This document shows, in pieces, positions 25,804-32,875 of a stretch of 59,451 bases of DNA. Within the stretch, counting starts at the first letter, position 1. The number at the start of each line of letters is the position of its first letter. This DNA is from JAYQPQ01 sp038145405 (GTDB lineage: Bacteria; Pseudomonadota; Gammaproteobacteria; Pseudomonadales; GM7GCV1), in contig JAYQPQ010000003.1 in the NCBI GenBank assembly GCA_038145405.1, positions 1 to 59,451 of the forward strand, written 5' to 3'. Below the pieces are notes generated by a model. That model searched no databases. It saw only the letters and a list, made by a program, of their open reading frames with translations, and was not told the DNA's origin. Both the position numbers and the translations under genes were made by a program.

Positions 25804-25888
25804 TGGCTGTGCTAACATTTGGCCTCGCGCGCTACGACCTGGTCGGGCAGCGCTTCCTGACCTTATCCAACCAGACGATCTGTCGCCT

Positions 25889-26563
25889 ATGAATGACATT
25901 CAGCGACGCGGCATTGGCATGACCTCCCAGCGCACCCGCGATCGCCTTATCCGGCGCCTGCAGGAAGAGGATATCACCAATCAGGCCGTGCTCGACGCCA
26001 TGCGTAATACGCCCCGCCATCTCTTTGTCGAAGAGGCACTCGCGCATCGGGCCTACGAGGATTCCGCCCTGCCCATCGGGTTTTCCCAGACGATCTCCCA
26101 GCCCTATATAGTGGCGCGCATGACTGAGGTGTTGCTGTCGGCCGGCATTCCGCAAAAGGTGTTGGAAATCGGCACCGGCTGTGGCTATCAGACGGCCATC
26201 CTGGCGCGTCTGGTACCCCAGGTATACAGCGTGGAGCGCATTCAACCGCTGCTGGAGCGGGCTCGCGCTCGCCTGCGCGAACAGGGTCATCGCAACGTGC
26301 AGCTAAAACTGGCCGATGGGGGTATGGGCTGGCCGGAGAAGGGGCCCTACAACGCCATCATTAGTACGGCGGCGCCCGAGCGCGTGCCAGCCGAGCTTTT
26401 GCAGCAGCTGGCGCCCAGCGGCATTCTGGTCATTCCGGTGGGCAGTGAAAACAAGCAGGTATTGCAGGCCATCGTGCGTCGCGGCGATAGCCAGAACTTC
26501 GATACCCTGCAGCTTGAGGCTGTACGCTTTGTGCCCCTACTGGGTGGCGTGGAGCGCCAATGA
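25889..26563 (+). CDS. pcm: Protein-L-isoaspartate O-methyltransferase
   Basis: This encodes 224 residues. It methylates isoaspartyl residues for repair of aged proteins, using SAM. The SAM-binding VLEIGTGCGYQTA lies at about residues 91-103, preceded by GFSQTISQPYIVARM. A shorter start is possible at 25919. In most relatives surE precedes it; here ispF does. It overlaps the DUF368 gene by ATGA. Confidence 0.94.
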   Translation: MNDIQRRGIGMTSQRTRDRLIRRLQEEDITNQAVLDAMRNTPRHLFVEEALAHRAYEDSALPIGFSQTISQPYIVARMTEVLLSAGIPQKVLEIGTGCGYQTAILARLVPQVYSVERIQPLLERARARLREQGHRNVQLKLADGGMGWPEKGPYNAIISTAAPERVPAELLQQLAPSGILVIPVGSENKQVLQAIVRRGDSQNFDTLQLEAVRFVPLLGGVERQ

Positions 26564-27489
26564 GCAAGTTGCAACGCTGCCTGCACACGTTGGGTATTTA
26601 CCTGCGTGGCTTTGCCATGGGCTGCGCCGATGTAGTACCAGGCGTCTCCGGCGGCACCATCGCCCTGATCACCCAGGTTTATGAGCGACTGATCACCGCT
26701 CTGACGCGCATGGATCTGGCCGCTGTTCGTCTCCTTCTGGCAGGGCGGTTTGGCGCGCTCTGGCGGCATGTGGATGGCGCCTTTCTGCTGCCCTTAGGCC
26801 TCGGCATTCTCAGTGCCATCTTTACCCTGGCCAATGCCATCGCCTGGTTGCTGGAGAATCGGCCGTTGTCGGTCTGGTCGTTTTTTTCCGGCCTGATTCT
26901 GGCTTCCACACTCTATTTGATGAAGCAACTGGATTTTCGCCACCGCTTGCGTCAGATCGGCTATCTTCTTCTCGGCATTGGCCTCGTCCTGGTGATCAAT
27001 CAGCTGTCTCCCGCGCTGGTCAATCCACAGCTCTGGCTGGTCTTTGTATCGGGCTTCGTCGCCATTAGTGCCATGCTGCTGCCGGGCATATCCGGCAGTT
27101 TTATTCTGTTGATGCTGGGCCTTTACCATCCCACGCTGGATGCGGTCCGCTACCTCGACCTGCTTTATCTCGCCTGCTTTGCCGGGGGGGCAGGGCTGGG
27201 GTTTCTGTCCTTCAGCCGACTGATCAGCTGGCTCTTGCGTCATTACCACCACCAGACCCTGCTTTTTCTGGTCGGCCTGCTGGCGGGCTCGTTGCAGGCT
27301 ACCTGGCCCTGGAAAATGCCGGTCGAAGCGGGAGAGGTGGCTGCTAACCTCAGTCCTTCAGCCTATGCCGAGCTCATGGGATCGGATGGCATGGCCCAGG
27401 TGCTCCTGGTTGCGGCCGCCGCCATGTTGCTAGTTTGGGCAATGGAGTGGGCCGGTGCACGTCTGGATCGTGGTCGTGAGGCCGCTTAA
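26560..27489 (+). CDS. DUF368 membrane protein (PopT/undecaprenyl-phosphate translocase family)
   Basis: This encodes 309 residues with about 8-9 hydrophobic segments. Signature: GCADVVPGVSGGTIALI at about residues 21-37 and its half-repeat LPGISGSFILLMLG at about 172-185, which together mark the DUF368 fold with its two similar halves. Members of this family have been implicated in recycling undecaprenyl phosphate across the inner membrane; I infer the same here. It sits between pcm and nlpD, overlapping both. Confidence 0.85.
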   Translation: MSKLQRCLHTLGIYLRGFAMGCADVVPGVSGGTIALITQVYERLITALTRMDLAAVRLLLAGRFGALWRHVDGAFLLPLGLGILSAIFTLANAIAWLLENRPLSVWSFFSGLILASTLYLMKQLDFRHRLRQIGYLLLGIGLVLVINQLSPALVNPQLWLVFVSGFVAISAMLLPGISGSFILLMLGLYHPTLDAVRYLDLLYLACFAGGAGLGFLSFSRLISWLLRHYHHQTLLFLVGLLAGSLQATWPWKMPVEAGEVAANLSPSAYAELMGSDGMAQVLLVAAAAMLLVWAMEWAGARLDRGREAA

Positions 27490-28237
27490 CACGCCGCTGG
27501 CCCTGCTGCTATTGCTGGCAGCGCTGCTGGCGGGCTGTGCGGGTAGCGAGATGGCGGCACCGGTCGAAGATCGCCAGCAACCGCCGTCGCGCAGTCTGCG
27601 GCTGCACTTTGTCGATCGCGAGGAAACTCTCTACAGCATTGCCTTTCGCTACGAGTCCAGCGTGGCTGAGCTGGCGCGCATCAACGGGCTGCGATCGCCC
27701 TATATTATTTATCCCGGACAGCGTCTCTTTCTGACCTCTGAAGCGGCCGGAGCCCAGCCGGTGCCGGCTGCCGCCACATCGACACCAGCGCCGTTTCCTT
27801 CAAGTCAGCCGACCCGCCCCGTAGCCGAAAGCAATCGCGTGGCCAGTGTCGAATTGCCATCCCGTGTAGGCGATTGGGCCTGGCCCCTGAGCGGGCGCGT
27901 CAGCCGCGCCTTCGGTTCGGGAATGCCCGCCGCCAAGGGGCTTTCTATCGCAGCTGACACCGGTAGCGAGGTGCAGTCCGCCGCGGCCGGGGTCGTGGTT
28001 TACAGCGGCAATGGGTTACGCGGGTACGGCAATCTGGTGATTGTGAAACATAGCGAGACTCTGCTGACGGCCTATGCCCACAATTCGGAACTGCTGGTCG
28101 GTGAGGGCGATCAGGTACACCTGGGGCAGACCATTGCGCGGGTGGGGCGCAATCCGGACGGCAATGCCGAGCTGTATTTTGAATTGCGTCTGGATGGCAA
28201 GCCGGTCGATCCGGTGCGTTATTTGCCGACGCGCTAG
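27455..28237 (+). CDS. nlpD: NlpD-like lipoprotein with LysM and degenerate LytM (M23) domains
   Basis: This encodes 260 residues. The signal ends in LAGC with the lipidated Cys at residue 28. A LysM domain (LHFVDREETLYSIAFRYESSVAELARI) lies at about 50-92. The C-terminal M23-type domain (about 140-258) has lost the first metal ligand: the usual H-x-G-I-D reads K-G-L-S-I. It therefore should act as an amidase activator, not a peptidase, like E. coli NlpD. The GTG at 27455 has GGAG seven bases upstream; a GTG at 27476 is possible. rpoS, its usual downstream neighbour, is absent. Confidence 0.87.
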   Translation: MHVWIVVVRPLNTPLALLLLLAALLAGCAGSEMAAPVEDRQQPPSRSLRLHFVDREETLYSIAFRYESSVAELARINGLRSPYIIYPGQRLFLTSEAAGAQPVPAAATSTPAPFPSSQPTRPVAESNRVASVELPSRVGDWAWPLSGRVSRAFGSGMPAAKGLSIAADTGSEVQSAAAGVVVYSGNGLRGYGNLVIVKHSETLLTAYAHNSELLVGEGDQVHLGQTIARVGRNPDGNAELYFELRLDGKPVDPVRYLPTR

Positions 28238-28252
28238 GATGGGAAGACTGGA

Positions 28253-28361
28253 GGCGACCCCATCGACGGGACTCCGGCACAGGAAAGCGCTGCTACCGTT
28301 GTTCCCTTCCGGGCCTGGCGGGGTTTACAGCTTTTCCTTGCGGAGGGCCGACGGGGCCGCC
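28253..28361 (-). ncRNA. ffs: 4.5S signal recognition particle RNA
   Basis: On the minus strand the conserved domain IV hairpin is present: CAGG, then CCC-GGAA-GGG with the GGAA tetraloop, then AACAACGG. The ends close with a 9-bp helix, GGCGGCCCC at the 5' end and GGGGTCGCC at the 3' end, with one G-U pair. That gives a 109-nt RNA, the size of the bacterial small SRP RNA. It pairs with Ffh to target inner-membrane proteins. It is transcribed against nlpD and dnaX. Confidence 0.92.
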
Positions 28362-28373
28362 ATGGAGGGGCGC

Positions 28374-28402
28374 ATTATGGTCGCAGCACCTGCGCATTGC
28401 AA
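28374..28402 (-). promoter_or_regulatory. Promoter of 4.5S RNA
   Basis: On the minus strand TTGCAA (28397-28402) and CATAAT (28374-28379) are separated by 17 bp, just upstream of the RNA's 5' end. A C-rich discriminator follows, as in stable-RNA promoters. Confidence 0.75.
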
Positions 28403-28441
28403 CGCGCTCCAGGCCCGACCGCTGCGGCGGAATTAATTGGG

Positions 28442-28447
28442 TATAAT
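28442..28447 (+). promoter_or_regulatory. Probable -10 box of the dnaX-ybaB-recR operon
   Basis: A perfect TATAAT lies 28 bp before the dnaX start. No convincing -35 box is seen at the normal distance. Confidence 0.5.
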
Positions 28448-28475
28448 CCGGGATTCGTAAAATCTTGTTCAACTC

Positions 28476-30137
28476 ATGAGCTATCAGGTTCTCGCGCGCA
28501 AATGGCGCCCCCAGGTGTTTGCCGATGTGGTCGGCCAGGATCATGTACTGCGGGCGCTCATCAACGCGCTGGAGCAACAGCGGCTGCATCACGCCTATCT
28601 CTTCACCGGTGCGCGCGGCGTTGGCAAGACCACGCTGGCGCGCATCCTGGCGCGTTGCCTCAACTGCGAAACCGGCATCACGGCGACACCTTGCGGTGAA
28701 TGCTCGGCCTGTCGCGAGATCAGCGAGGGCCGCTTCGTCGACCTGATTGAAGTGGATGCTGCGTCGCGCACCAAGGTGGAAGACACCCGCGACCTGCTCG
28801 AGAACGTTCAGTACGCACCCACCCGGGGACGTTTCAAGATCTATCTGATCGACGAAGTGCACATGCTGTCGACGCACAGCTTCAATGCCCTGCTGAAAAC
28901 CCTGGAAGAGCCACCGGAGCATGTCAAGTTTCTGCTCGCCACCACGGATCCGCAGAAACTGCCGGTGACGGTGCTGTCGCGCTGCCTGCAGTTCAATCTG
29001 AAAAACCTCGGCGCCGCGCAGATTGTCGAGTATTTGCAACAGATTCTGGCAGTGGAAAATATTCCCGCCGAAGAGCATGCGCTTTGGCAGCTGGCCACGG
29101 CGGCCACTGGCAGTATGCGCGATGCCCTAAGCCTGACCGACCAGGCCATCGCTCACGGCAATGGCCAACTGCGCGAGCAGGAGGTCGCGGCCATGCTGGG
29201 CACAGTGGATCAGGCCCATATTCACCAGCTGCTGCAGGCATTGATTGCCGGCGATGGCGAGGCTCTGCTCAAGCAGTGCGATGAGCTGGCGCAGCTGGCA
29301 GTCGATTACACCGGGCTGGTCGACCAGCTGCTTGAATCCATGCACCGCATCGCCCTGGCAAAGACCCTGCCTTCCATCAGCCATCGCAGTCGCATCGACG
29401 ACCATCAGGTCGCTACCTATGCGGCCGCACTGGCGGCAGAAGATGTCCAGCTCTACTACCAAATGCTGTTGCTCGGACGTCGCGATCTGAGTCTGGCTCC
29501 CGATTTGCAGATGGGGTTCGAGATGCTCATGCTGCGGCTGCACGCCTTTCGTCCGCTGGCGGCCAGGACCAGTGCCGAATCCTCCGCGGAGACCAGCCAG
29601 CCAAAAAAGCCGCTCGCCCCGTCTGACGGGGCGCAGCAGGTACCGCGGGAGGGTGCCCGTCAGGTGCGCATCGAGCTGGATTCGGCAGCACCGCCAGCGG
29701 CTGTACCCAATCCGAGGCTCGACCCGGTGCCGGAAGAGCGGGACGATACGGCAGCTGAGCACTGGATCAGACTTTTTGCACAGTTGCCGCTGGACGGCAT
29801 GATGCGCAGCCTGTGCAGCCACCTCTCGCTGGAGCAGCGCGATGGCAAACACTGGGTTTTCTGCCGCGATGCCGAGGGTGCGGGCTTGTTCAGCGACAAG
29901 CATCGCGAACGCCTGCAGACCATGCTGATCGAGGCCATGCAGGAGCCGGTTGAAATTCGCATTGAAGACCGCCCCGGCGCTTTTGAAACACCGGCTCAGC
30001 GATCGCGGCGGTTGCATCTGGAAGAAATAGAGCGGGCGCGAGCCACGCTCATGGAATTGCCGGAGGTCCAGCGCATTCTGCGCGAATTTGACGGCGTTCT
30101 GGACGCGGATTCCATCCGTATCGAACACAAGCACTAA
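28476..30137 (+). CDS. dnaX: DNA polymerase III subunits tau (full length) and gamma (by frameshift)
   Basis: This encodes 553 residues (tau). It is the clamp-loader ATPase that joins polymerases and helicase. Walker A GARGVGKT is at 45-52; zinc cysteines are C64, C73, C76 and C79; Walker B DEVHM and the sensor NALLKTLEEPP follow. Domain III ends near 360, followed by a linker and a tau-specific C-terminal part. At 29603-29609 the mRNA carries A-AAA-AAG in the zero frame with an upstream SD-like GGAG and a downstream hairpin, predicting a -1 shift and a gamma form of 383 residues. First gene of dnaX-ybaB-recR. Confidence 0.97.
   Translation: MSYQVLARKWRPQVFADVVGQDHVLRALINALEQQRLHHAYLFTGARGVGKTTLARILARCLNCETGITATPCGECSACREISEGRFVDLIEVDAASRTKVEDTRDLLENVQYAPTRGRFKIYLIDEVHMLSTHSFNALLKTLEEPPEHVKFLLATTDPQKLPVTVLSRCLQFNLKNLGAAQIVEYLQQILAVENIPAEEHALWQLATAATGSMRDALSLTDQAIAHGNGQLREQEVAAMLGTVDQAHIHQLLQALIAGDGEALLKQCDELAQLAVDYTGLVDQLLESMHRIALAKTLPSISHRSRIDDHQVATYAAALAAEDVQLYYQMLLLGRRDLSLAPDLQMGFEMLMLRLHAFRPLAARTSAESSAETSQPKKPLAPSDGAQQVPREGARQVRIELDSAAPPAAVPNPRLDPVPEERDDTAAEHWIRLFAQLPLDGMMRSLCSHLSLEQRDGKHWVFCRDAEGAGLFSDKHRERLQTMLIEAMQEPVEIRIEDRPGAFETPAQRSRRLHLEEIERARATLMELPEVQRILREFDGVLDADSIRIEHKH
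29588..29633 (+). other. Programmed -1 ribosomal frameshift signal in dnaX
   Basis: Three elements lie in the order and spacing known from E. coli dnaX. SD-like GGAG is at 29588-29591, 11 nt before the heptamer. The slippery A-AAA-AAG is at 29603-29609, in the correct codon phase. After a 5-nt spacer comes a perfect 8-bp hairpin, CGCCCCGT (29615-29622) and ACGGGGCG (29626-29633), with a CTG loop. After a -1 shift five codons (A-A-R-P-V) lead to TGA at 29624-29626, inside the hairpin. Confidence 0.88.
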
Positions 30138-30163
30138 TCAGCCCAAAGGGTGGAGTATTTTTG

Positions 30164-30484
30164 ATGAAGGACATGTCGTTTCTCATGCAGCAGGCCAAAA
30201 AGATGCAAGCGCGCATGGAGGCCATGCAGGAAGAAATCAAACAGCTGGAAGTGACCGGCGAATCCGGCGCGGGGCTGGTCAAGGTCACCATGAATGGCCG
30301 CCACGACGTGCGCCGCGTGGCCCTGGATCCCTCCTTGAAAAATGAGGATCTGGATATGGTCGAAGACCTGCTGACGGCAGCGATTAACGATGCCGTGCGC
30401 AAGGTCGAGGCCATCAGCAAGGAAAAAATGTCTCAGTTGACCGGGGGCATGCCCATGCCGCCGGGATTCGATCTGAAATTCTGA
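30164..30484 (+). CDS. ybaB: YbaB/EbfC-family nucleoid-associated protein
   Basis: This encodes 106 residues. It forms small dimeric DNA-binding proteins with no known enzyme activity. The family pattern FLMQQAKKMQARMEAMQEEI, then G-L-V-K-V-T-M-N-G and the acidic DMVEDLLTAAINDA are visible. The ATG at 30164 has GGAG eight bases upstream; TTG just before it is less likely. Standard position between dnaX and recR. Confidence 0.95.
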   Translation: MKDMSFLMQQAKKMQARMEAMQEEIKQLEVTGESGAGLVKVTMNGRHDVRRVALDPSLKNEDLDMVEDLLTAAINDAVRKVEAISKEKMSQLTGGMPMPPGFDLKF

Positions 30485-30485
30485 T

Positions 30486-31082
30486 ATGAGCCTAAGCCCC
30501 CTGCTCGAACAGCTGGTTTCGGCCTTGACCTGTTTGCCCGGGGTGGGGCGCAAGACCGCCCAGCGCATGGCGTTGCATTTGCTTAACCGCGACGCCCAAG
30601 GGGCATTGCACCTGGCGGACACCCTGAAAGAGGCAGTCGACCGGGTGGGCCACTGCCGCCAGTGCCGCAATCTGACTGAGCTGGAGGTCTGTAACCTGTG
30701 CAGCGATGTGCGCCGCCAGGACGATCTGCTGTGTGTGGTGGAATCTCCGCTCGATGTGCTGGCTATCGAGCAGTCCGGCCAGTATCGTGGACGCTACTTT
30801 GTGCTTTTCGGGCACTTGTCACCCATCGACGGTATCGGTCCGGATGAGCTCGCCATCGACAAACTCGAAGCACTGCTGCAGAAGGGACAGCTGCAAGAGG
30901 TCATTCTCGCCACCAACCTCACCGTTGAAGGCGAAGCAACGGCCCATTACATCGCTACGCGCGCGCACCGACTGGGCATCAGTGTCAGCCGCATTGCCCA
31001 CGGCGTGCCCACGGGGGGAGAGCTGGAGTTTGTCGACGGCCAGACTCTGGCCTATGCGATGCAAGGAAGAAAATCCTATTAA
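30486..31082 (+). CDS. recR: Recombination protein RecR
   Basis: This encodes 198 residues. It helps load RecA at gaps with RecF and RecO. The N-terminal HhH (LPGVGRKTAQRMA), the zinc finger C-x-x-C-x(n)-C-x-x-C (CRQCRNLTELEVCNLC) and the Toprim domain with its acidic residues are present. It starts one base after the ybaB stop, so coupling is likely. Confidence 0.96.
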   Translation: MSLSPLLEQLVSALTCLPGVGRKTAQRMALHLLNRDAQGALHLADTLKEAVDRVGHCRQCRNLTELEVCNLCSDVRRQDDLLCVVESPLDVLAIEQSGQYRGRYFVLFGHLSPIDGIGPDELAIDKLEALLQKGQLQEVILATNLTVEGEATAHYIATRAHRLGISVSRIAHGVPTGGELEFVDGQTLAYAMQGRKSY

Positions 31083-31089
31083 CAGCGAA

Positions 31090-32175
31090 ATGCTCAGCAT
31101 GCCGGCTGAACTGGGGAGTCTGGCGCGATCCCTGGGGACGGCCACGCTTTGCCTCGATACCGAATTTGTCCGCCGCACCACCTACTACCCCATTCTGGCT
31201 CTGCTGCAGCTGGCCCGGGGGGAGGAAATCTGGCTGATCGACACACCTGCCGTGACCCAGTGGCAGGACCTGTTGGATGCATTCGATCAGGCGACCATGG
31301 TCATGCATTCGGCCAGCGAGGATCTGGAGGTTTTTCGCACTAATCTGAACTGGCATCCCGCCCGCCTGTTCGACACCCAGATTGCCGCTGCCTTCGTCGG
31401 CCTGGGCTCGGCCTTAAGCTATGCTGCCCTGGTCGAACAATTGCTGGGTGTGGTGTTGGGCAAGAGCGAAACCCAGTCCGATTGGCTGGCGCGACCTCTG
31501 AGTCCGGCGCAGATGGACTATGCCCGCGACGATGTGCGCTATCTCGATGCACTCTATCGCGAACTCTCCGATCGGTTGGCGTCGCAGGGTAAAACGGCCT
31601 GGATGCAAGCCTATATGGAGCAGCAATTGCGCTCCGCCGCCGAGGTGCTGAATCCGGATCTGGCCTATCTCAAAATCAAGGGAGCTGTGGGGTTGTCGCA
31701 ACGCCAGCTGTCGCTGGTGGCAGAATTGGCCGCCTGGCGCGAGCGCCGGGCACGCGAACTCGACAAGCCGCGCAATTGGCTGGTGCGCGATGGTGAAATT
31801 CTCAAGATTGCGCGCCACCGCCCGACCGGGCGTAGCGAACTGGATCGCGTGGTTGGCATGGCGCCCGAGAGTATCCGGCGCTACAGCGGCGAAATTCTGG
31901 CGCTGGTTGCGGCACATCAGCCGGCGGGTACAATTCCTCAGCCGCCGGCCGCACTGGCTGGACAGGACAAGGATATGGTGAAACAACTGCAGGATAGAGT
32001 GGAACAGCTAGCAACGCAGCATCGTATGGCGTCGCGTCTGATTGCCAACCGCAGCGAACTGGAGCAGTTGGTGCGCCACCGCCGCCAGCAGGGTGAGGCA
32101 CCTGCACTTCTGACCGATTGGCGCGCACCCACATTCGGCAAACCCCTGTCGGAGATGATCGATGCCGCAAGCTAG
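31090..32175 (+). CDS. rnd: Ribonuclease D
   Basis: This encodes 361 residues. It is a 3'-5' exoribonuclease in tRNA maturation. The DEDD residues appear in LCLDTEFVRRTTYYP (D and E), VMHSASEDLEVF, and the YARDDVRYL block with its Tyr. An HRDC domain follows at about 205-285. The open frame extends upstream into recR, but ATG 31090, seven bases after the recR stop, gives the family start. It overlaps ycgL by 14 bp. Confidence 0.94.
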   Translation: MLSMPAELGSLARSLGTATLCLDTEFVRRTTYYPILALLQLARGEEIWLIDTPAVTQWQDLLDAFDQATMVMHSASEDLEVFRTNLNWHPARLFDTQIAAAFVGLGSALSYAALVEQLLGVVLGKSETQSDWLARPLSPAQMDYARDDVRYLDALYRELSDRLASQGKTAWMQAYMEQQLRSAAEVLNPDLAYLKIKGAVGLSQRQLSLVAELAAWRERRARELDKPRNWLVRDGEILKIARHRPTGRSELDRVVGMAPESIRRYSGEILALVAAHQPAGTIPQPPAALAGQDKDMVKQLQDRVEQLATQHRMASRLIANRSELEQLVRHRRQQGEAPALLTDWRAPTFGKPLSEMIDAAS

Positions 32176-32458
32176 TATTCAGTGCAGCGCCTGGCGCAGT
32201 AGGGCTATGCCAGATACTTATTTGCTGGTAGATCAGGCAGAAGGACTGGCACGGGTGCCACATGCCCTGCTGCAGCGCTTTACCCAAGCTGAACTGGTGA
32301 CCAGTTTTAGCCTTCACAGCGAGCGCTCGCTGGCCCGCGCCGATGCCGCCGCTGTCATGCAGCAAATTCGCGAACAGGGCTATTACCTGCAGATGCCGCC
32401 GGCGCGAGACCGGGACATGGGCGCGGTGGCGGCCCGTAACGACAAACTGACGCGCTGA
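32162..32458 (+). CDS. ycgL: YcgL-domain protein
   Basis: This encodes 98 residues. The pattern C-S-A-W-R-S, then TYLLV, VPHALLQRF and EQGYYLQMPP matches the YcgL domain (DUF709), a small fold of unknown function that commonly follows rnd in gammaproteobacteria. The start at 32162 is kept, since the conserved C-x-x-[YW]-R-S lies only eight residues in. It overlaps rnd by 14 bp. Confidence 0.85.
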   Translation: MPQASIQCSAWRSRAMPDTYLLVDQAEGLARVPHALLQRFTQAELVTSFSLHSERSLARADAAAVMQQIREQGYYLQMPPARDRDMGAVAARNDKLTR

Positions 32459-32467
32459 GTCACTGCC

Positions 32468-32815
32468 ATGTCGCCCCTCTTGTACACCACACTCTGGATC
32501 CTTTATCTGCTGGGCGTGGTTGGCTTCTTGCTGGGCGCCTGGCGCATCAGTCGGCGTTGGCCCTTTGTTTTGCAGCGCTTCGGCCGGCTGGCGCTGCTCG
32601 TGCTGTTGCTGACTCCCGCTCCCCAATCGGCCGGGCGGGAAGGTCTGGCGCCTGCCTTTATCGCCATGCTCTTTGATCAGTTGCAGGATTATGAAGGCGG
32701 CTGGTTCCGCGCTGGCATTTACCTGGTGATATCCGGCTGTCTCGGCTTGCTGATTTTCCTGGGTAGCCTGGCCTGGCACTACGGGTTCAAAGTGCGCCAG
32801 GTGAACAGAGATTAA
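32468..32815 (+). CDS. Small inner-membrane protein, function unknown
   Basis: This encodes 115 residues with three hydrophobic stretches (about 5-23, 38-50 and 82-103) and a short polar loop between the second and third. I do not recognise a family. It lies 9 bp after ycgL and is co-directional with rnd and fadD. In related bacteria a cysteine-cluster protein (YcgN) often holds this position, but no cysteine cluster is present here. Confidence 0.6.
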   Translation: MSPLLYTTLWILYLLGVVGFLLGAWRISRRWPFVLQRFGRLALLVLLLTPAPQSAGREGLAPAFIAMLFDQLQDYEGGWFRAGIYLVISGCLGLLIFLGSLAWHYGFKVRQVNRD

Positions 32816-32875
32816 ATTGGAAGCCCCGGGGTTTTTTGATACAAGGGGTTCACAAACAAATAGCGAGGGGATAGG

